The translations under genes and the position numbers were made by a program. Positions 17,688 to 26,738 of a stretch of 64,000 bases of DNA are shown in pieces (position 1 is the stretch's first letter; each line of letters begins with the position of its first letter). The notes beneath the pieces were generated by a model that saw nothing but the letters and a program-made list of their open reading frames with translations, did not search any database and was not told where the DNA came from. The stretch is taken from positions 1 through 64,000 of the forward strand of contig JADHVL010000012.1 in assembly GCA_016784025.1 (NCBI GenBank). The letters run 5' to 3'. Origin of the DNA: Fidelibacterota bacterium (lineage in GTDB: Bacteria > Fidelibacterota > UBA8477 > JABMPR01).

Positions 17688-18701
17688 TCAAAATTGTTTT
17701 AGAAAGCGGACGTCGTTCTCAAAGAGAAGTCTTATATCAGTGATGCCATATTTCATCATGGCAATACGTTCTATTCCCATACCAAAGGCATAACCTGTGT
17801 ATGCTTCAGAGTCAATATTGACTGCTTTGAAGACGTTGGGGTCCACCATACCACAGCCTCCGATTTCCAACCAACCCGTTTGTTTACAGACACGACAGCC
17901 CTTACCTCCACAGAGAAAACAGGAGACATCCATCTCGCTACTGGGCTCAGTGAAGGGGAAAAAGCTTGGTCGAAACCTGAGCTTGACATTTTCACCAAAA
18001 TATTCACGACAGAATAGTTCCAGGGTAGCCTTGAGTTCACCCATGGTCACATGCTTGTCCACATAGAGACCCTCTACCTGATGAAACAGACAATAATGTC
18101 CAGCATCAATAGCTTCATTGCGATAGACACGCCCTGGCATGATGGATCGTATAGGAGGTTTTTCCTCCAACATGAGTCTTACCTGAACAGGTGATGTATG
18201 GGTTCGCAAAACGGAGTCATTTTCCAGAAAGAAGGTATCCTGCATATCACGGGCAGGATGTTCAGGGGGAAAATTCAATGCATCAAAATTACGCCACTGA
18301 GTTTCAATCTCAGGACCTTCGGCCACAGCGAAACCCAATCGATGAAATATCTGTTTAAAATCTCTGAGCGTGCTTTCAATGGGATGCAGAGTGCCACGCT
18401 CATATTCCACACCAGGCAAAGTGACATCAACAGCGCTGATGGATAGCGTATCCGAACGATGATCATTGATACGTTCTTCAATGAGATCATGAATATCCAG
18501 CTTGAGCTGGTTGATCAGACTCCCAAATTCTCCACGTCGATGAGCTTCAACCTCAACGATCTTCTTAAAAAGATCATTCAGTACGCCTTTGCGACCCAAA
18601 TATTTTTGCTTCATCCGCTCTAAATCAGAAAGCGCTGGACTCGATGCCAACGCTTGCTTGAATTCCGAGCGTAATTCGTCGACTTTGTTAAAAAGCGACA
18701 T
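17688..18701 (-). CDS. pheS: Phenylalanine--tRNA ligase alpha subunit
   Basis: 337 residues. An N-terminal coiled coil (1-85) precedes the class II core with GTLHPIESTL, the motif 2 region and the C-terminal motif 3 GYAFGMGIERIAMMKYGI. A zinc-like CFLCGGKGCRVCKQTGW insert (Cys-x2-Cys...Cys-x2-Cys) is clear. It charges tRNA-Phe in the cytosol. ATG start 19 bp downstream of rplT. Confidence 0.97.
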   Translation of the reverse strand: MSLFNKVDELRSEFKQALASSPALSDLERMKQKYLGRKGVLNDLFKKIVEVEAHRRGEFGSLINQLKLDIHDLIEERINDHRSDTLSISAVDVTLPGVEYERGTLHPIESTLRDFKQIFHRLGFAVAEGPEIETQWRNFDALNFPPEHPARDMQDTFFLENDSVLRTHTSPVQVRLMLEEKPPIRSIMPGRVYRNEAIDAGHYCLFHQVEGLYVDKHVTMGELKATLELFCREYFGENVKLRFRPSFFPFTEPSSEMDVSCFLCGGKGCRVCKQTGWLEIGGCGMVDPNVFKAVNIDSEAYTGYAFGMGIERIAMMKYGITDIRLLFENDVRFLKQF

Positions 18702-18720
18702 ACGCGATCCTAACTGTGGT

Positions 18721-19065
18721 TTATTTAGCTTTTGCTACAATCGTTGTGAAACCAGCTGGATCAGTTACAGCAATCTCAGCCAACATTTTGCGATTGAGGT
18801 CAATACTATTTCTTTTTAAACCGTTCATCAATTTGGAATAACTCAAGCCGTTCAAACGAGCAGCAGCGTTAATTCTGGCTATCCATAACCGACGAAATTG
18901 GCGTTTCCGATCTTTACGATCCCTGTAGGCATAAACCCAGGCGCGTTCAACAGTCTCACGTGCTGTTCTATACAGACGTGACCGGGCACCATAATAACCT
19001 TTGGCGGCCTTTAGATATTTTTTGTGCCGCTTTTTACGGGCGACGGCACTGTTTGCTTTTGGCAT
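18721..19065 (-). CDS. rplT: 50S ribosomal protein L20
   Basis: 114 residues of typical L20: [20 protein letters not shown], the basic helix region and [16 protein letters not shown]. It binds 23S rRNA early in 50S assembly and in other bacteria represses its own infC-rpmI-rplT operon. It sits in the standard order behind rpmI (15 bp). Confidence 0.98.
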   Translation of the reverse strand: MPKANSAVARKKRHKKYLKAAKGYYGARSRLYRTARETVERAWVYAYRDRKDRKRQFRRLWIARINAAARLNGLSYSKLMNGLKRNSIDLNRKMLAEIAVTDPAGFTTIVAKAK

Positions 19066-19080
19066 TGTAGCTCCTAATAC

Positions 19081-19275
19081 TTAAGCGGAAATCGCTTTTT
19101 TCACTTTTGCAGCATCTCCACCTGTCAGAAGACCGGATTTACGAAGTTTTCTTTTCTGCTTTTGTGATTTGTTGTTCTGCATGTGACTGGTGAAAGCTTT
19201 ATTTCTCTTCACTTTACCTTTACCGGTTAGCTTGAAGCGCTTTTTAGCAGCACGATTTGATTTCATTTTGGGCAT
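19081..19275 (-). CDS. rpmI: 50S ribosomal protein L35
   Basis: 64 residues, highly basic: [40 protein letters not shown]. Standard length and position between infC (2 bp upstream) and rplT. Structural protein of the large subunit. Confidence 0.98.
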   Translation of the reverse strand: MPKMKSNRAAKKRFKLTGKGKVKRNKAFTSHMQNNKSQKQKRKLRKSGLLTGGDAAKVKKAISA

Positions 19276-19277
19276 GT

Positions 19278-19820
19278 TTAGTTACCTCCCTTTTTCAAGG
19301 TGACCACAGTGGTAAGAAATCTACCCTCCATCGTCGGCGTATATTCCATGTGTACATCTTCACCAAGATGACTCATGATTTTTGTCATGAGTAAAGGACC
19401 ACGATCTAAATAAGCCATTTCCCGGCCTCTGAACATGATCGTTATTTTTACTCTATCTCCATCGTCCAGAAATTCACGCGCTTTATTGACCTTGGTCTGA
19501 AGATCGTGATCTTCAATATTCGGTCTGAACCGCACTTCTTTGTTCTGAATAATCTTTTGTTTTTTCTTTGCCTCTTTGGCTTTTTTAGCCTTTTCGTATT
19601 TGTACTTACTGTAATCCATAAGCTTACAGACTGGAGGCTTGGCGTTGGGAGCAACCTCAACCAGATCTAGTTCGGCAATTTCTGCTCTTTCCAGGGCTTC
19701 TTGTACAGGGACCAATCCAGCTTGTTCACCGTTTTCATCCACAAGAAGAACCTCTGAAGTGTCAATTTCATCATTGACTCGGAGTTCTTCCTCCTTAGCG
19801 TATACCTTATACTTTTTGAT
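19278..19820 (-). CDS. infC: Translation initiation factor IF-3, apparent ATC start
   Basis: The obvious reading from a GTG at 19742 gives 154 residues and lacks the universal IF-3 N-terminus. The frame stays open 26 codons further and encodes [20 protein letters not shown], which fits the family's RVNEEIRA...RLIDENGEQ. Upstream of it there is no ATG, GTG or TTG. The only plausible start is ATC at 19820-19818, immediately after an in-frame TAG and 7 nt behind GGGAG. The protein is then 180 residues, the usual size. Known: infC of E. coli starts at AUU and is autoregulated because IF-3 rejects non-standard starts; AUC is an accepted equivalent. The start overlaps the thrS stop by 14 bp. C-terminal domain: [20 protein letters not shown] and MFRGREMAY. 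Confidence 0.88.
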   Translation of the reverse strand: MKKYKVYAKEEELRVNDEIDTSEVLLVDENGEQAGLVPVQEALERAEIAELDLVEVAPNAKPPVCKLMDYSKYKYEKAKKAKEAKKKQKIIQNKEVRFRPNIEDHDLQTKVNKAREFLDDGDRVKITIMFRGREMAYLDRGPLLMTKIMSHLGEDVHMEYTPTMEGRFLTTVVTLKKGGN

Positions 19821-21741
19821 CTATTCTCTCCCTTATTTCACCTAAAATTCGTTCGCTCACTTCTTCAAGGTCAAGACTGCCTAAATCACCGACACCATGA
19901 CGACGAACACTAATTTTGTTCTCTTCAACCTCTCGGTCTCCAAGGATAAACATATATGGAACCTTTTCAAGCTCTGCTTGTCGGATTTTCTGACCAATTT
20001 TATCATTCTTCCAATTGGCTTCCACCCGAAATCCAGCAGCTTTCAAGTGATCAACTACTGCCTGACCATAGTCTTCGTGACGATCAGCAATGGGAATAAC
20101 CTTTACCTGTACAGGGGCCAACCACACCGGCATGCGGGCGGCATAATTCTCCACCAGGATACCCATAAAACGTTCCAGACTTCCTACCACTGCCCTATGG
20201 AGCATGACCGGACGGTGAGAAGCACCGTCTTCACCTGTGTATTCCAGTTCAAAGCGTTCTGGCATGGAGAAATCCAACTGACAGGTACCGCATTGCCAGC
20301 TTCGATTCAGTGAATCCTTGATATGGAAGTCAATTTTTGGACCATAGAAGGCACCATCACCAGGATTCAGCGTATAGTCGATCTCTTTGTCTTCCAGCAC
20401 TTTTTGCAATATTGCTTCACTCTTGGTCCATGTTTCAGCAGAACCAATAGCCTTGGCTGGTTTGGTAGATAGCTCAACATGAACATCATCGAATCCAAAC
20501 GCATGATAAGCTTCAAAAATTTGATCAAGTACCAGACTGACCTCATCGTGGATCTGTGCTTCAGTACAGAAGATATGTGCATCATCCTGGACAAAAGTTC
20601 GAACCCGGAATAAGCCGTGAGTCACACCTGAGCGCTCATGGCGATGCACCCGGCCGAATTCAGCCATACGGATGGGAAATTCTCTGTAGGAATGGGCAGA
20701 ATCACCAAAAATTAAGAGGTGACCTGGACAGTTCATGGGTTTCACGGCAAAATCACGATCATCAACTTTGGTGAAATACATATTATCACCATAGTTTTCC
20801 CAGTGACCACTGCGATGCCATAGTTCCTCTGAAAGGATCAGGGGTGTTCCCACCTCTTCATATCCATACCGCAGATTACTTTCACGCATGTAATCCACAA
20901 TTCCGTTGTATATCTGTGTGCCTTTGGGATGAAAGAAGGCGTTGGCTGGTGATTCCTGATGAAAACTGAACCAGCCTAATTCTTTACCAAGCCGACGATG
21001 ATCGCGCCTCTTGGCTTCTTCCAGCAGATTGAGGTACTTCTTGAGTGCTTTTTTATCTGGAAAGGCTGTACCATAAATGCGAGATAGCATACGGTTGTTT
21101 TCATCACCCCGCCAGTAAGCTCCAGCCACATTCAAGAGTTTGAATGCACCTGCTCTTTTGGTCGATGGTAGATGAGGACCGCGACAGAGGTCAATAAACT
21201 CACCCTGCTCATATGCTGATATAATCTCATCATCGGGCAGTTCAGAGATGATTTCAACCTTGTAGGTTTCATTCATTGCTTCGAAACGCTTAATGGCCTC
21301 ATCTCGAGAGAGCTCCAACCTGTGGACAGGTAGGTCTTCTTCAATGATTTTCTGCATTTCGGCTTCAATAGCTATGAGCTGCTCATCAGTGAAAGGTTTT
21401 TCAATATCGAAATCGTAATAGAATCCATTCTCGATGGAAGGACCAATGGTGACTTTTACTTCGGGATAAAGACGTTTGACAGCCTGTGCCATGATGTGGG
21501 AAGTACTATGAAGCAGAATTTCGTGGGCTTCAGGATCAGTTCTTTTAAGAAAGTTTATTGAAGCATCTTCTGTAATCGCAGTGGCTAGATCTACCACATC
21601 ACCATTAACGTTTGCAGCAATGAGTTGTTTCTCGAATTGAGGGCTGATCCCCTGTGCAATTTCGAACGCACGAATCCCGGACGGCAACTCTTCAGTTCGG
21701 CCATCTGGGTATGTGATCTGTATATTCCCATTCGCGTTCAT
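19807..21741 (-). CDS. thrS: Threonine--tRNA ligase
   Basis: 644 residues from the ATG at 21741. A longer upstream reading would run through tRNA-Val and is rejected. Order: TGS domain (about 1-65), editing/SAD domain with the zinc motif HSTSHIMAQAVKRLYP, a class II core with RMAEFGRVHRHERSGVTHGL and FVQDDAHIFC, motif 3 LHRAVVGSLERFMGIL, and a C-terminal anticodon-binding domain ending RERIDQKV. It charges tRNA-Thr and edits Ser-tRNA-Thr. It heads the infC-rpmI-rplT-pheST run. Confidence 0.98.
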   Translation of the reverse strand: MNANGNIQITYPDGRTEELPSGIRAFEIAQGISPQFEKQLIAANVNGDVVDLATAITEDASINFLKRTDPEAHEILLHSTSHIMAQAVKRLYPEVKVTIGPSIENGFYYDFDIEKPFTDEQLIAIEAEMQKIIEEDLPVHRLELSRDEAIKRFEAMNETYKVEIISELPDDEIISAYEQGEFIDLCRGPHLPSTKRAGAFKLLNVAGAYWRGDENNRMLSRIYGTAFPDKKALKKYLNLLEEAKRRDHRRLGKELGWFSFHQESPANAFFHPKGTQIYNGIVDYMRESNLRYGYEEVGTPLILSEELWHRSGHWENYGDNMYFTKVDDRDFAVKPMNCPGHLLIFGDSAHSYREFPIRMAEFGRVHRHERSGVTHGLFRVRTFVQDDAHIFCTEAQIHDEVSLVLDQIFEAYHAFGFDDVHVELSTKPAKAIGSAETWTKSEAILQKVLEDKEIDYTLNPGDGAFYGPKIDFHIKDSLNRSWQCGTCQLDFSMPERFELEYTGEDGASHRPVMLHRAVVGSLERFMGILVENYAARMPVWLAPVQVKVIPIADRHEDYGQAVVDHLKAAGFRVEANWKNDKIGQKIRQAELEKVPYMFILGDREVEENKISVRRHGVGDLGSLDLEEVSERILGEIRERIDQKV

Positions 21742-21747
21742 ATCCTG

Positions 21748-21821
21748 TGGGCGATACTGGACTCGAACCAGTGACTCCTTGCATGTCAAGCAAGTACTCT
21801 AACCACCTGAGCTAATCGCCC
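21748..21821 (-). tRNA. tRNA-Val (anticodon GAC)
   Basis: 74 nt on the minus strand: acceptor GGGCGAT/ATCGCCC, D stem GCTC/GAGT, anticodon stem CTTGC/GCAAG with loop TTGACAT giving GAC, T arm ACTGG-TTCGAGT-CCAGT, discriminator A. CCA is not encoded. It is 6 bp upstream of thrS, so the two are likely co-transcribed and the tRNA processed out. Confidence 0.92.
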
Positions 21822-21933
21822 CCTTTAAATCTACCTTTCACAATTAGGATTGAATGGCCTCTCTTTAAATGACCAACCGCTCAAAAACAAAGCGCAATCC
21901 TCCTGTGGCACCAACTAGGATGCGAAAAAGCGT

Positions 21934-21969
21934 GCGAAAATAACTGCCCGCCTATGCGTGGGCAAGCAG
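21934..21969 (-). terminator. Probable terminator of the gene at 22029-22481
   Basis: Minus strand: CTGCTTGCC-(8 nt)-GGCGGGCAG, 9 bp with two G-U pairs, followed by TTATTTT. It lies 60 bp past the stop codon and before tRNA-Val, so it would separate the two transcription units. Confidence 0.5.
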
Positions 21970-22028
21970 ATTTACCAGCTTTTTGAACATTCTTTTCTAA
22001 TAAAATAAAGGACTTGGCGGTCTTAATC

Positions 22029-22481
22029 CTATTTCAGGAATTGATCGGCCACAGATGCAGTAGATTCCTTGACTTCTTCAGTTACCTGAGTCGCCATGCT
22101 TACTGGACTAAATTCTTTCTGTACAAGATCCATTTCATTGAGAACGACATCGATAGCTTTAGCAACATTGGCTTTTTGTTGTCTTGCTAAAATGGTCAAT
22201 GCCACGGCAATTCCCACTATCACAGAGACGACAAAATTTCCGGTAACCATAGCTGCAGACTCGACGCCTGTACCACCAACCATCATAAGAATGAGGAGAG
22301 TGATGATTGAAAATGACACACCAAATACGAGGGATGCCATGATTTGGAAGGTTGAATTGACTGAATTAATTTTGGTAACGAGTTCTTCGATTTTGTCCCA
22401 GTCACGTTCTCGCACAGGCAGAGCACTCTGCTCTTTGTGCTTACGCAAGATGAGATTCGCCGTCAGATTAAGTTCATTCAT
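22029..22481 (-). CDS. Small two-helix membrane protein of unknown function
   Basis: 150 residues, not recognised. The N-terminal soluble part has an ERDWDKIEELVTKINSVN helix. Two transmembrane segments follow (about 50-68 and 78-98; FSIITLLILMM and FVVSVIVGIAVALTIL), then a C-terminal amphipathic helix rich in Glu and Val. There is no signal peptide and there are no catalytic-looking residues. ATG start with AGGAGC 5 nt upstream. It stands alone between two candidate terminators, so it is probably its own transcript. Confidence 0.7.
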   Translation of the reverse strand: MNELNLTANLILRKHKEQSALPVRERDWDKIEELVTKINSVNSTFQIMASLVFGVSFSIITLLILMMVGGTGVESAAMVTGNFVVSVIVGIAVALTILARQQKANVAKAIDVVLNEMDLVQKEFSPVSMATQVTEEVKESTASVADQFLK

Positions 22482-22652
22482 AAGTTGCTCCTAAGTCCAA
22501 GTTATTCATCCCCCAGGAATCCAGAAACATAAACGATTCGACGTCGATTATCTAACAATGGATATACGCTGAGCTTTTCTCTTTAAAATCTAGCCTTCAA
22601 TGCTAATTGCTGACTGGCAAACAGTCAAGCAAGGAATGGAGCCCAGACAGGT

Positions 22653-22671
22653 CTGCAAAAAGTTTTTGCAG
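22653..22671. terminator. Palindrome, candidate bidirectional terminator
   Basis: CTGCAAAAAGTTTTTGCAG, a 9-bp perfect inverted repeat around one base, 58 bp past the stop of the LPG-synthase-type gene. A/T-rich arms would give a U-run inside the stem; a weak candidate for ending the gcvT-side transcript. Confidence 0.35.
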
Positions 22672-22729
22672 CTTTTGATCCCCATAATTCTGGCACGCAA
22701 ATAAGCTATAGCAATAGCAATTCTTTTCC

Positions 22730-23749
22730 TTAGTCAGCCAGATCAGCGTGACGCTTAGCCAGATCGAGGGTTAAGCCAGCTTTCATGAGATACCAGGCCC
22801 CCATGGGCGTGTACAGCAAATAGTTCATAAGATGCATAACAATGGCAAAGGCTTTCGCCGCATCATTGTCGATACTAAATATCATCAACGCTGCCAGAAC
22901 CGCCCCATGATACGTGCCCACATAGCCAGGTGCTGCGGGAACCGATAAGGACAGAGTAGTGAAAACCAACAAAATGGATGACACCTTCCATAGTTCTACC
23001 AGATCCAATCCGAAATCAAAGGCAGCCAATGCCAGAAAAGTGACCATAAAATAGAGCAACCAGAGAAAACCAGTTTGAAGGATTACCACTAAGGGTTTTG
23101 GCATATGCCACATGGTCTCAAGACCTTTAAATATCGATACGAGATGTTCAGCTCTTTTGGGATGCCCCCCATCGATAAAACGCTGACGCCAGGCTTCAAC
23201 ACGGACTTGAAATTTTTCGTGCTGGCGATTGACCCAAAAACCCAATATGATGATCAAAAACAGGGCACTGAGACCCAGGATGGCCAGGAGACGTGCAGAA
23301 TCAAATGTAGGAACCAGAGTTGCATAGATACCAGCCAGGATGAGAAATGAAAACATATCCAAGGCCCGCTCAACCACAATAGAAGCACCGACACCGCTGA
23401 CTTTTAAATCATGTCGCTTGGATACCACCATGGCTCTCAACACTTCTCCCAGTCTAAAAGGGAGCACATTGTTGCCCATATACCCCATCATGGTAGCTTC
23501 AAATAAGTGATTGGTTTTAATTGTCTTTTGTGGGCTTAATAAAATTTTCCAGCGAGCAGCCCTAATCACATTGCTAAAGACAAGCAGAAAGGCACCTGCG
23601 GCAAATAACCAATAATTTATAGACAACACTGCTTGCCAGAAAGGTTCCCATTCAAGATCCTTGAAGGAATAATACACCAGTCCCAGACTCACTGCGATGG
23701 ATATTAAAAATTTCCAGGGGTGTTCTTTTACCAAATCAAGCATTCGCAT
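22730..23749 (-). CDS. Lysylphosphatidylglycerol synthase transmembrane-region family protein
   Basis: 339 residues with about eight transmembrane helices. Signatures of the LPG_synthase_TM/UPF0104 family: NVIRAARWKILLSPQ near the N-terminus, GYMGNNVLPFRLGEVLRAMV, then VVERALDMFSF and the C-terminal SVPAAPGYVGTYHGA. Known: this fold occurs in MprF flippase regions and in YbhN-like proteins with a suggested role in lipid translocation; the substrate cannot be read from sequence. The first ATG overlaps the LolA-like stop as TAATG, so the two are coupled. Confidence 0.85.
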   Translation of the reverse strand: MRMLDLVKEHPWKFLISIAVSLGLVYYSFKDLEWEPFWQAVLSINYWLFAAGAFLLVFSNVIRAARWKILLSPQKTIKTNHLFEATMMGYMGNNVLPFRLGEVLRAMVVSKRHDLKVSGVGASIVVERALDMFSFLILAGIYATLVPTFDSARLLAILGLSALFLIIILGFWVNRQHEKFQVRVEAWRQRFIDGGHPKRAEHLVSIFKGLETMWHMPKPLVVILQTGFLWLLYFMVTFLALAAFDFGLDLVELWKVSSILLVFTTLSLSVPAAPGYVGTYHGAVLAALMIFSIDNDAAKAFAIVMHLMNYLLYTPMGAWYLMKAGLTLDLAKRHADLAD

Positions 23750-24414
23750 TACTTCCCCCTCAAATCTGCAACCTGATAATGCAGATAGTCCTCATCAATT
23801 TTTGGGATGGAAAATCCATCATACCCAACTAAATAACTCAAAGAGATGATATATTTGTTTCCATCATAATCAACCAGAATGAGTTTCTCAAGCTCATCAT
23901 CAATACCTAAAACGGTAGAGAGACTTTCCCAATCAGAGAAATCACTGGCAAATGAAAAATTAAGTCTGCGCCTGCCATCCCTAAGTTTTTTCTCACCTTT
24001 GAAGCGAGCCTGATTCAGATCTCCGCCCACAAAGAGTTGCTTCAACAAGGCATCGGGAGTAGTGTTTTCATACAAAACCTGTTGCCTGATGTGATTGAGC
24101 GTAATCATCTCTTTTTCAGTCACAAATATTTCCATTCCGAAATCGGCCAACATCACGTGAAAATTGCTCCCACCATTGATATCCATTTGGATTCTAACGG
24201 TGTCGCTTTTATCTGAAAATCGCCAATCAATGACTTGATTGATTTTTACGCTTGTGGCTTCCAGGTTCATAAAATGATCTATGACCTTTGAGAGTTCTTT
24301 AGGTGGTTTAGCAGCGGATAGCGAAACACTCATACACAGAAATATTGCCAACCCTGAGAGGGTTACTATTATGGAACGATATGGTTTAATGGGAATGATT
24401 GCGGACTTAATCAT
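23749..24414 (-). CDS. LolA-like periplasmic lipoprotein carrier
   Basis: 221 residues using the ATG that overlaps the ftsK stop (ATGATTAA); an ATG five codons earlier is also possible. Signal peptide about 1-35 (SVSLSAA). The mature part has the LolA half-barrel pattern of alternating strands, opening ELSKVIDHFMNLEATSVKIN, with TVRIQMDINGGSNFHVMLA and a hydrophobic pocket region. Known: LolA carries lipoproteins from the inner membrane to LolB or the outer membrane. FCB LolA homologs are very divergent, so the exact role is inferred. ftsK followed by a LolA gene is a widely conserved pair. Confidence 0.8.
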   Translation of the reverse strand: MIKSAIIPIKPYRSIIVTLSGLAIFLCMSVSLSAAKPPKELSKVIDHFMNLEATSVKINQVIDWRFSDKSDTVRIQMDINGGSNFHVMLADFGMEIFVTEKEMITLNHIRQQVLYENTTPDALLKQLFVGGDLNQARFKGEKKLRDGRRRLNFSFASDFSDWESLSTVLGIDDELEKLILVDYDGNKYIISLSYLVGYDGFSIPKIDEDYLHYQVADLRGK

Positions 24415-26734
24415 CAAGGATATCTTCATCGAATGAAGGGTTATCCAGGACTTCAGGTCCTACCAGCACATCGCGAGCCTTGCTACCCGTATTAGGTCCC
24501 ACTATTCCAGCACGCTCTAACTCATCGATAAGTCTTCCAGCCCTAGCATAACCCACACGAAGTCTGCGCTGAATCATACTCACCGAGCCTTGTTGATGAA
24601 GAACTACCAGACGATAGGCTTCATCAAATAAGGGATCAAGCTCTCCTCCACCCTCAGTACCAGCGATGGTTGGATCCTGTTCATCAACAATCCCTGGTAA
24701 CAGTTCTTCCTCCGGTTTGGGTTGCTCCTGAATATGATCCAGGACATCCTCAATTTCTTCAAGAGTCACAAAGGCATTGTGAAGACGGACAGGTGCCGGT
24801 GCTCCAGGTGCCAGGAATAACATGTCTCCATTCCCCAATAATTTTTCAGCACCATTTTGATCCAGGATGGTTCTTGAGTCGTTCTTCTGTGCCACCTTGA
24901 AGGCAATACGTGTTGGGAAGTTGGCTTTTATCACACCAGTAATAACATCCACAGATGGACGCTGAGTAGCAATCACAAGGTGAATACCAACAGCACGAGC
25001 CATCTGAGCCAGACGTGCGATGGGCTCCTCAATTTCTTTGCCTGCTGTGATCATCAAATCAGCCAATTCATCGACTAATACGATGATATATGGCAACGGA
25101 ACGTATCCATCCTTGCCAGTAGCGCGTTCGTTGTATTGATCAATGTTGCGAACTGTTTTTTTGCTGAGCAGGTTATAGCGTTTCTCCATTTCCAACTCAG
25201 CGGAACGCAGGGCATGAATGGCATTCTTAGGAGTTGTAATGACATATTCATCAATGGACTCGCTGGTAATCAAATGATAGCCCTGCAAGCGCTTGTAAGT
25301 AGAGAGCTCCAATTTCTTGGGGTCAATCATGATGAATTTTACCTGATCGGGTCGTGCACGATAAAGGAGTGATGTGATGATGGTATTGATGCATACAGAT
25401 TTACCTGAGCCGGTGGCTCCAGCAACCAGCAAGTGAGGCATCTTGGCCAGATCAGCCACAAATATTTCGCCAGCAGTGGTCTTGCCCAGTGCAATTGTCA
25501 ATACTGAGACAGGTTCAGAAAATTTTGGTGAATTGATACCACTTTTAAAATACACAATTTCCGGCTTATCATTTGGAAGTTCAATACCCACGGAATTTTT
25601 TCCAGGGATGGGTGCAATGATACGGACAGATTGGGCTTCCATCACTCTGGCAATATCATCAGAGAGATTGGCAATTTTTGAAACACGAATTCCTGGACCG
25701 GGTTCGACCTCATATCTGGTAATAACAGGACCTGGAGCAATGTTGGTTACACGCCCATCCACGCCAAAAGTCTCAAGCGTCTGAATCAACAACTCAGCCT
25801 TCCTTAGCAGAATATCCTTGGACTGACCTTCTGAAGTTGGAGGTGGTTCCATGAGTAAATCAACTGAGGGTAGTTTGTACTCTCTTTTGGGCACAATGTC
25901 CTGAGTCTCATCATAGTCCACTTCATCTTCAATCACAGCGTCTTCAATTTCTATTTCATTGGGTCTCAGAGTGGTTTGTTCGGCTTTGCCTAAATTTTTT
26001 GGAGGCATCTCTTCACGCTGTATCGGTGGAGGCACTGCTTCGGCTGCAAGTTCTGGTTCTGGAATAGCTTTTACTGGGGCAACTTCATCTTCCCTCTGAA
26101 TGGGAGCCTGTGATCTTTCTTTGAGATCTTTAACCTTTGCTCGTTTCTTGCTGGCTACTTTGAGTTTATTGCGAAGTCCAGAAACTCGATCCTCGATCCA
26201 ATCGTTGACATGACGGAATGAAAAACCGCGCCAGCCCTGAATGGTGACAACCCCAATACTCAACAGAATGAGAATGGCACCTGGAAATCCCAGAAAATCC
26301 TTTAACAGTTGACCGATGTTTACAACAAGATACCCACTATGTCTGAATAATTGTTCTGAAGTCATCCCACTCTTCTCGGCAATCATGGCGAAGAGTGTCA
26401 TCAGGATCAGTGTGGTTCCAAAACTATAGCCAGTTAAGCGGAAAACTGGTTTGAAATCTTTCTCAGAGAAAACCACATAGCCCCAGATACCAATTAGAAT
26501 AGCAATGACCAGAGAACCCCAACCCAGGAACATTTTAAACAATGCCCAGGAGATAAAAATCCCCACATATCCCATCCAATTATGGAAGTGTACTCCAGGC
26601 ATGATGCTGAGTTCTTCAGTTGATTCATGACTTACCAAACTGAGGAGCACAAATACTCCCACCACCATGGTGAGAATACCCAGAATTTCGCGGCTTTTTT
26701 CTTCTAAACTAATTTGTTTCTTTTTGGCTACCAT
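24407..26734 (-). CDS. ftsK: DNA translocase FtsK/SpoIIIE
   Basis: 775 residues. Four to five membrane helices lie in 18-165, then a charged Pro/Glu linker (about 195-300), an alpha domain, and the RecA-like motor with Walker A VAGATGSGKS at 437-446 and Walker B VLVDELADL at 552-560. A C-terminal winged-helix gamma domain follows (SVSMIQRRLRVGYARAGRLI). It pumps chromosome ends across the septum and activates XerCD. It begins 4 bp after gcvT. Confidence 0.96.
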   Translation of the reverse strand: MVAKKKQISLEEKSREILGILTMVVGVFVLLSLVSHESTEELSIMPGVHFHNWMGYVGIFISWALFKMFLGWGSLVIAILIGIWGYVVFSEKDFKPVFRLTGYSFGTTLILMTLFAMIAEKSGMTSEQLFRHSGYLVVNIGQLLKDFLGFPGAILILLSIGVVTIQGWRGFSFRHVNDWIEDRVSGLRNKLKVASKKRAKVKDLKERSQAPIQREDEVAPVKAIPEPELAAEAVPPPIQREEMPPKNLGKAEQTTLRPNEIEIEDAVIEDEVDYDETQDIVPKREYKLPSVDLLMEPPPTSEGQSKDILLRKAELLIQTLETFGVDGRVTNIAPGPVITRYEVEPGPGIRVSKIANLSDDIARVMEAQSVRIIAPIPGKNSVGIELPNDKPEIVYFKSGINSPKFSEPVSVLTIALGKTTAGEIFVADLAKMPHLLVAGATGSGKSVCINTIITSLLYRARPDQVKFIMIDPKKLELSTYKRLQGYHLITSESIDEYVITTPKNAIHALRSAELEMEKRYNLLSKKTVRNIDQYNERATGKDGYVPLPYIIVLVDELADLMITAGKEIEEPIARLAQMARAVGIHLVIATQRPSVDVITGVIKANFPTRIAFKVAQKNDSRTILDQNGAEKLLGNGDMLFLAPGAPAPVRLHNAFVTLEEIEDVLDHIQEQPKPEEELLPGIVDEQDPTIAGTEGGGELDPLFDEAYRLVVLHQQGSVSMIQRRLRVGYARAGRLIDELERAGIVGPNTGSKARDVLVGPEVLDNPSFDEDILDD

Positions 26735-26738
26735 AAAT

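Noticed and set aside
21742-21789. A 16-residue N-terminal extension of thrS.
   Set aside because: The extension is tRNA-Val sequence read in frame; the ATG at 21741 begins the normal TGS domain.
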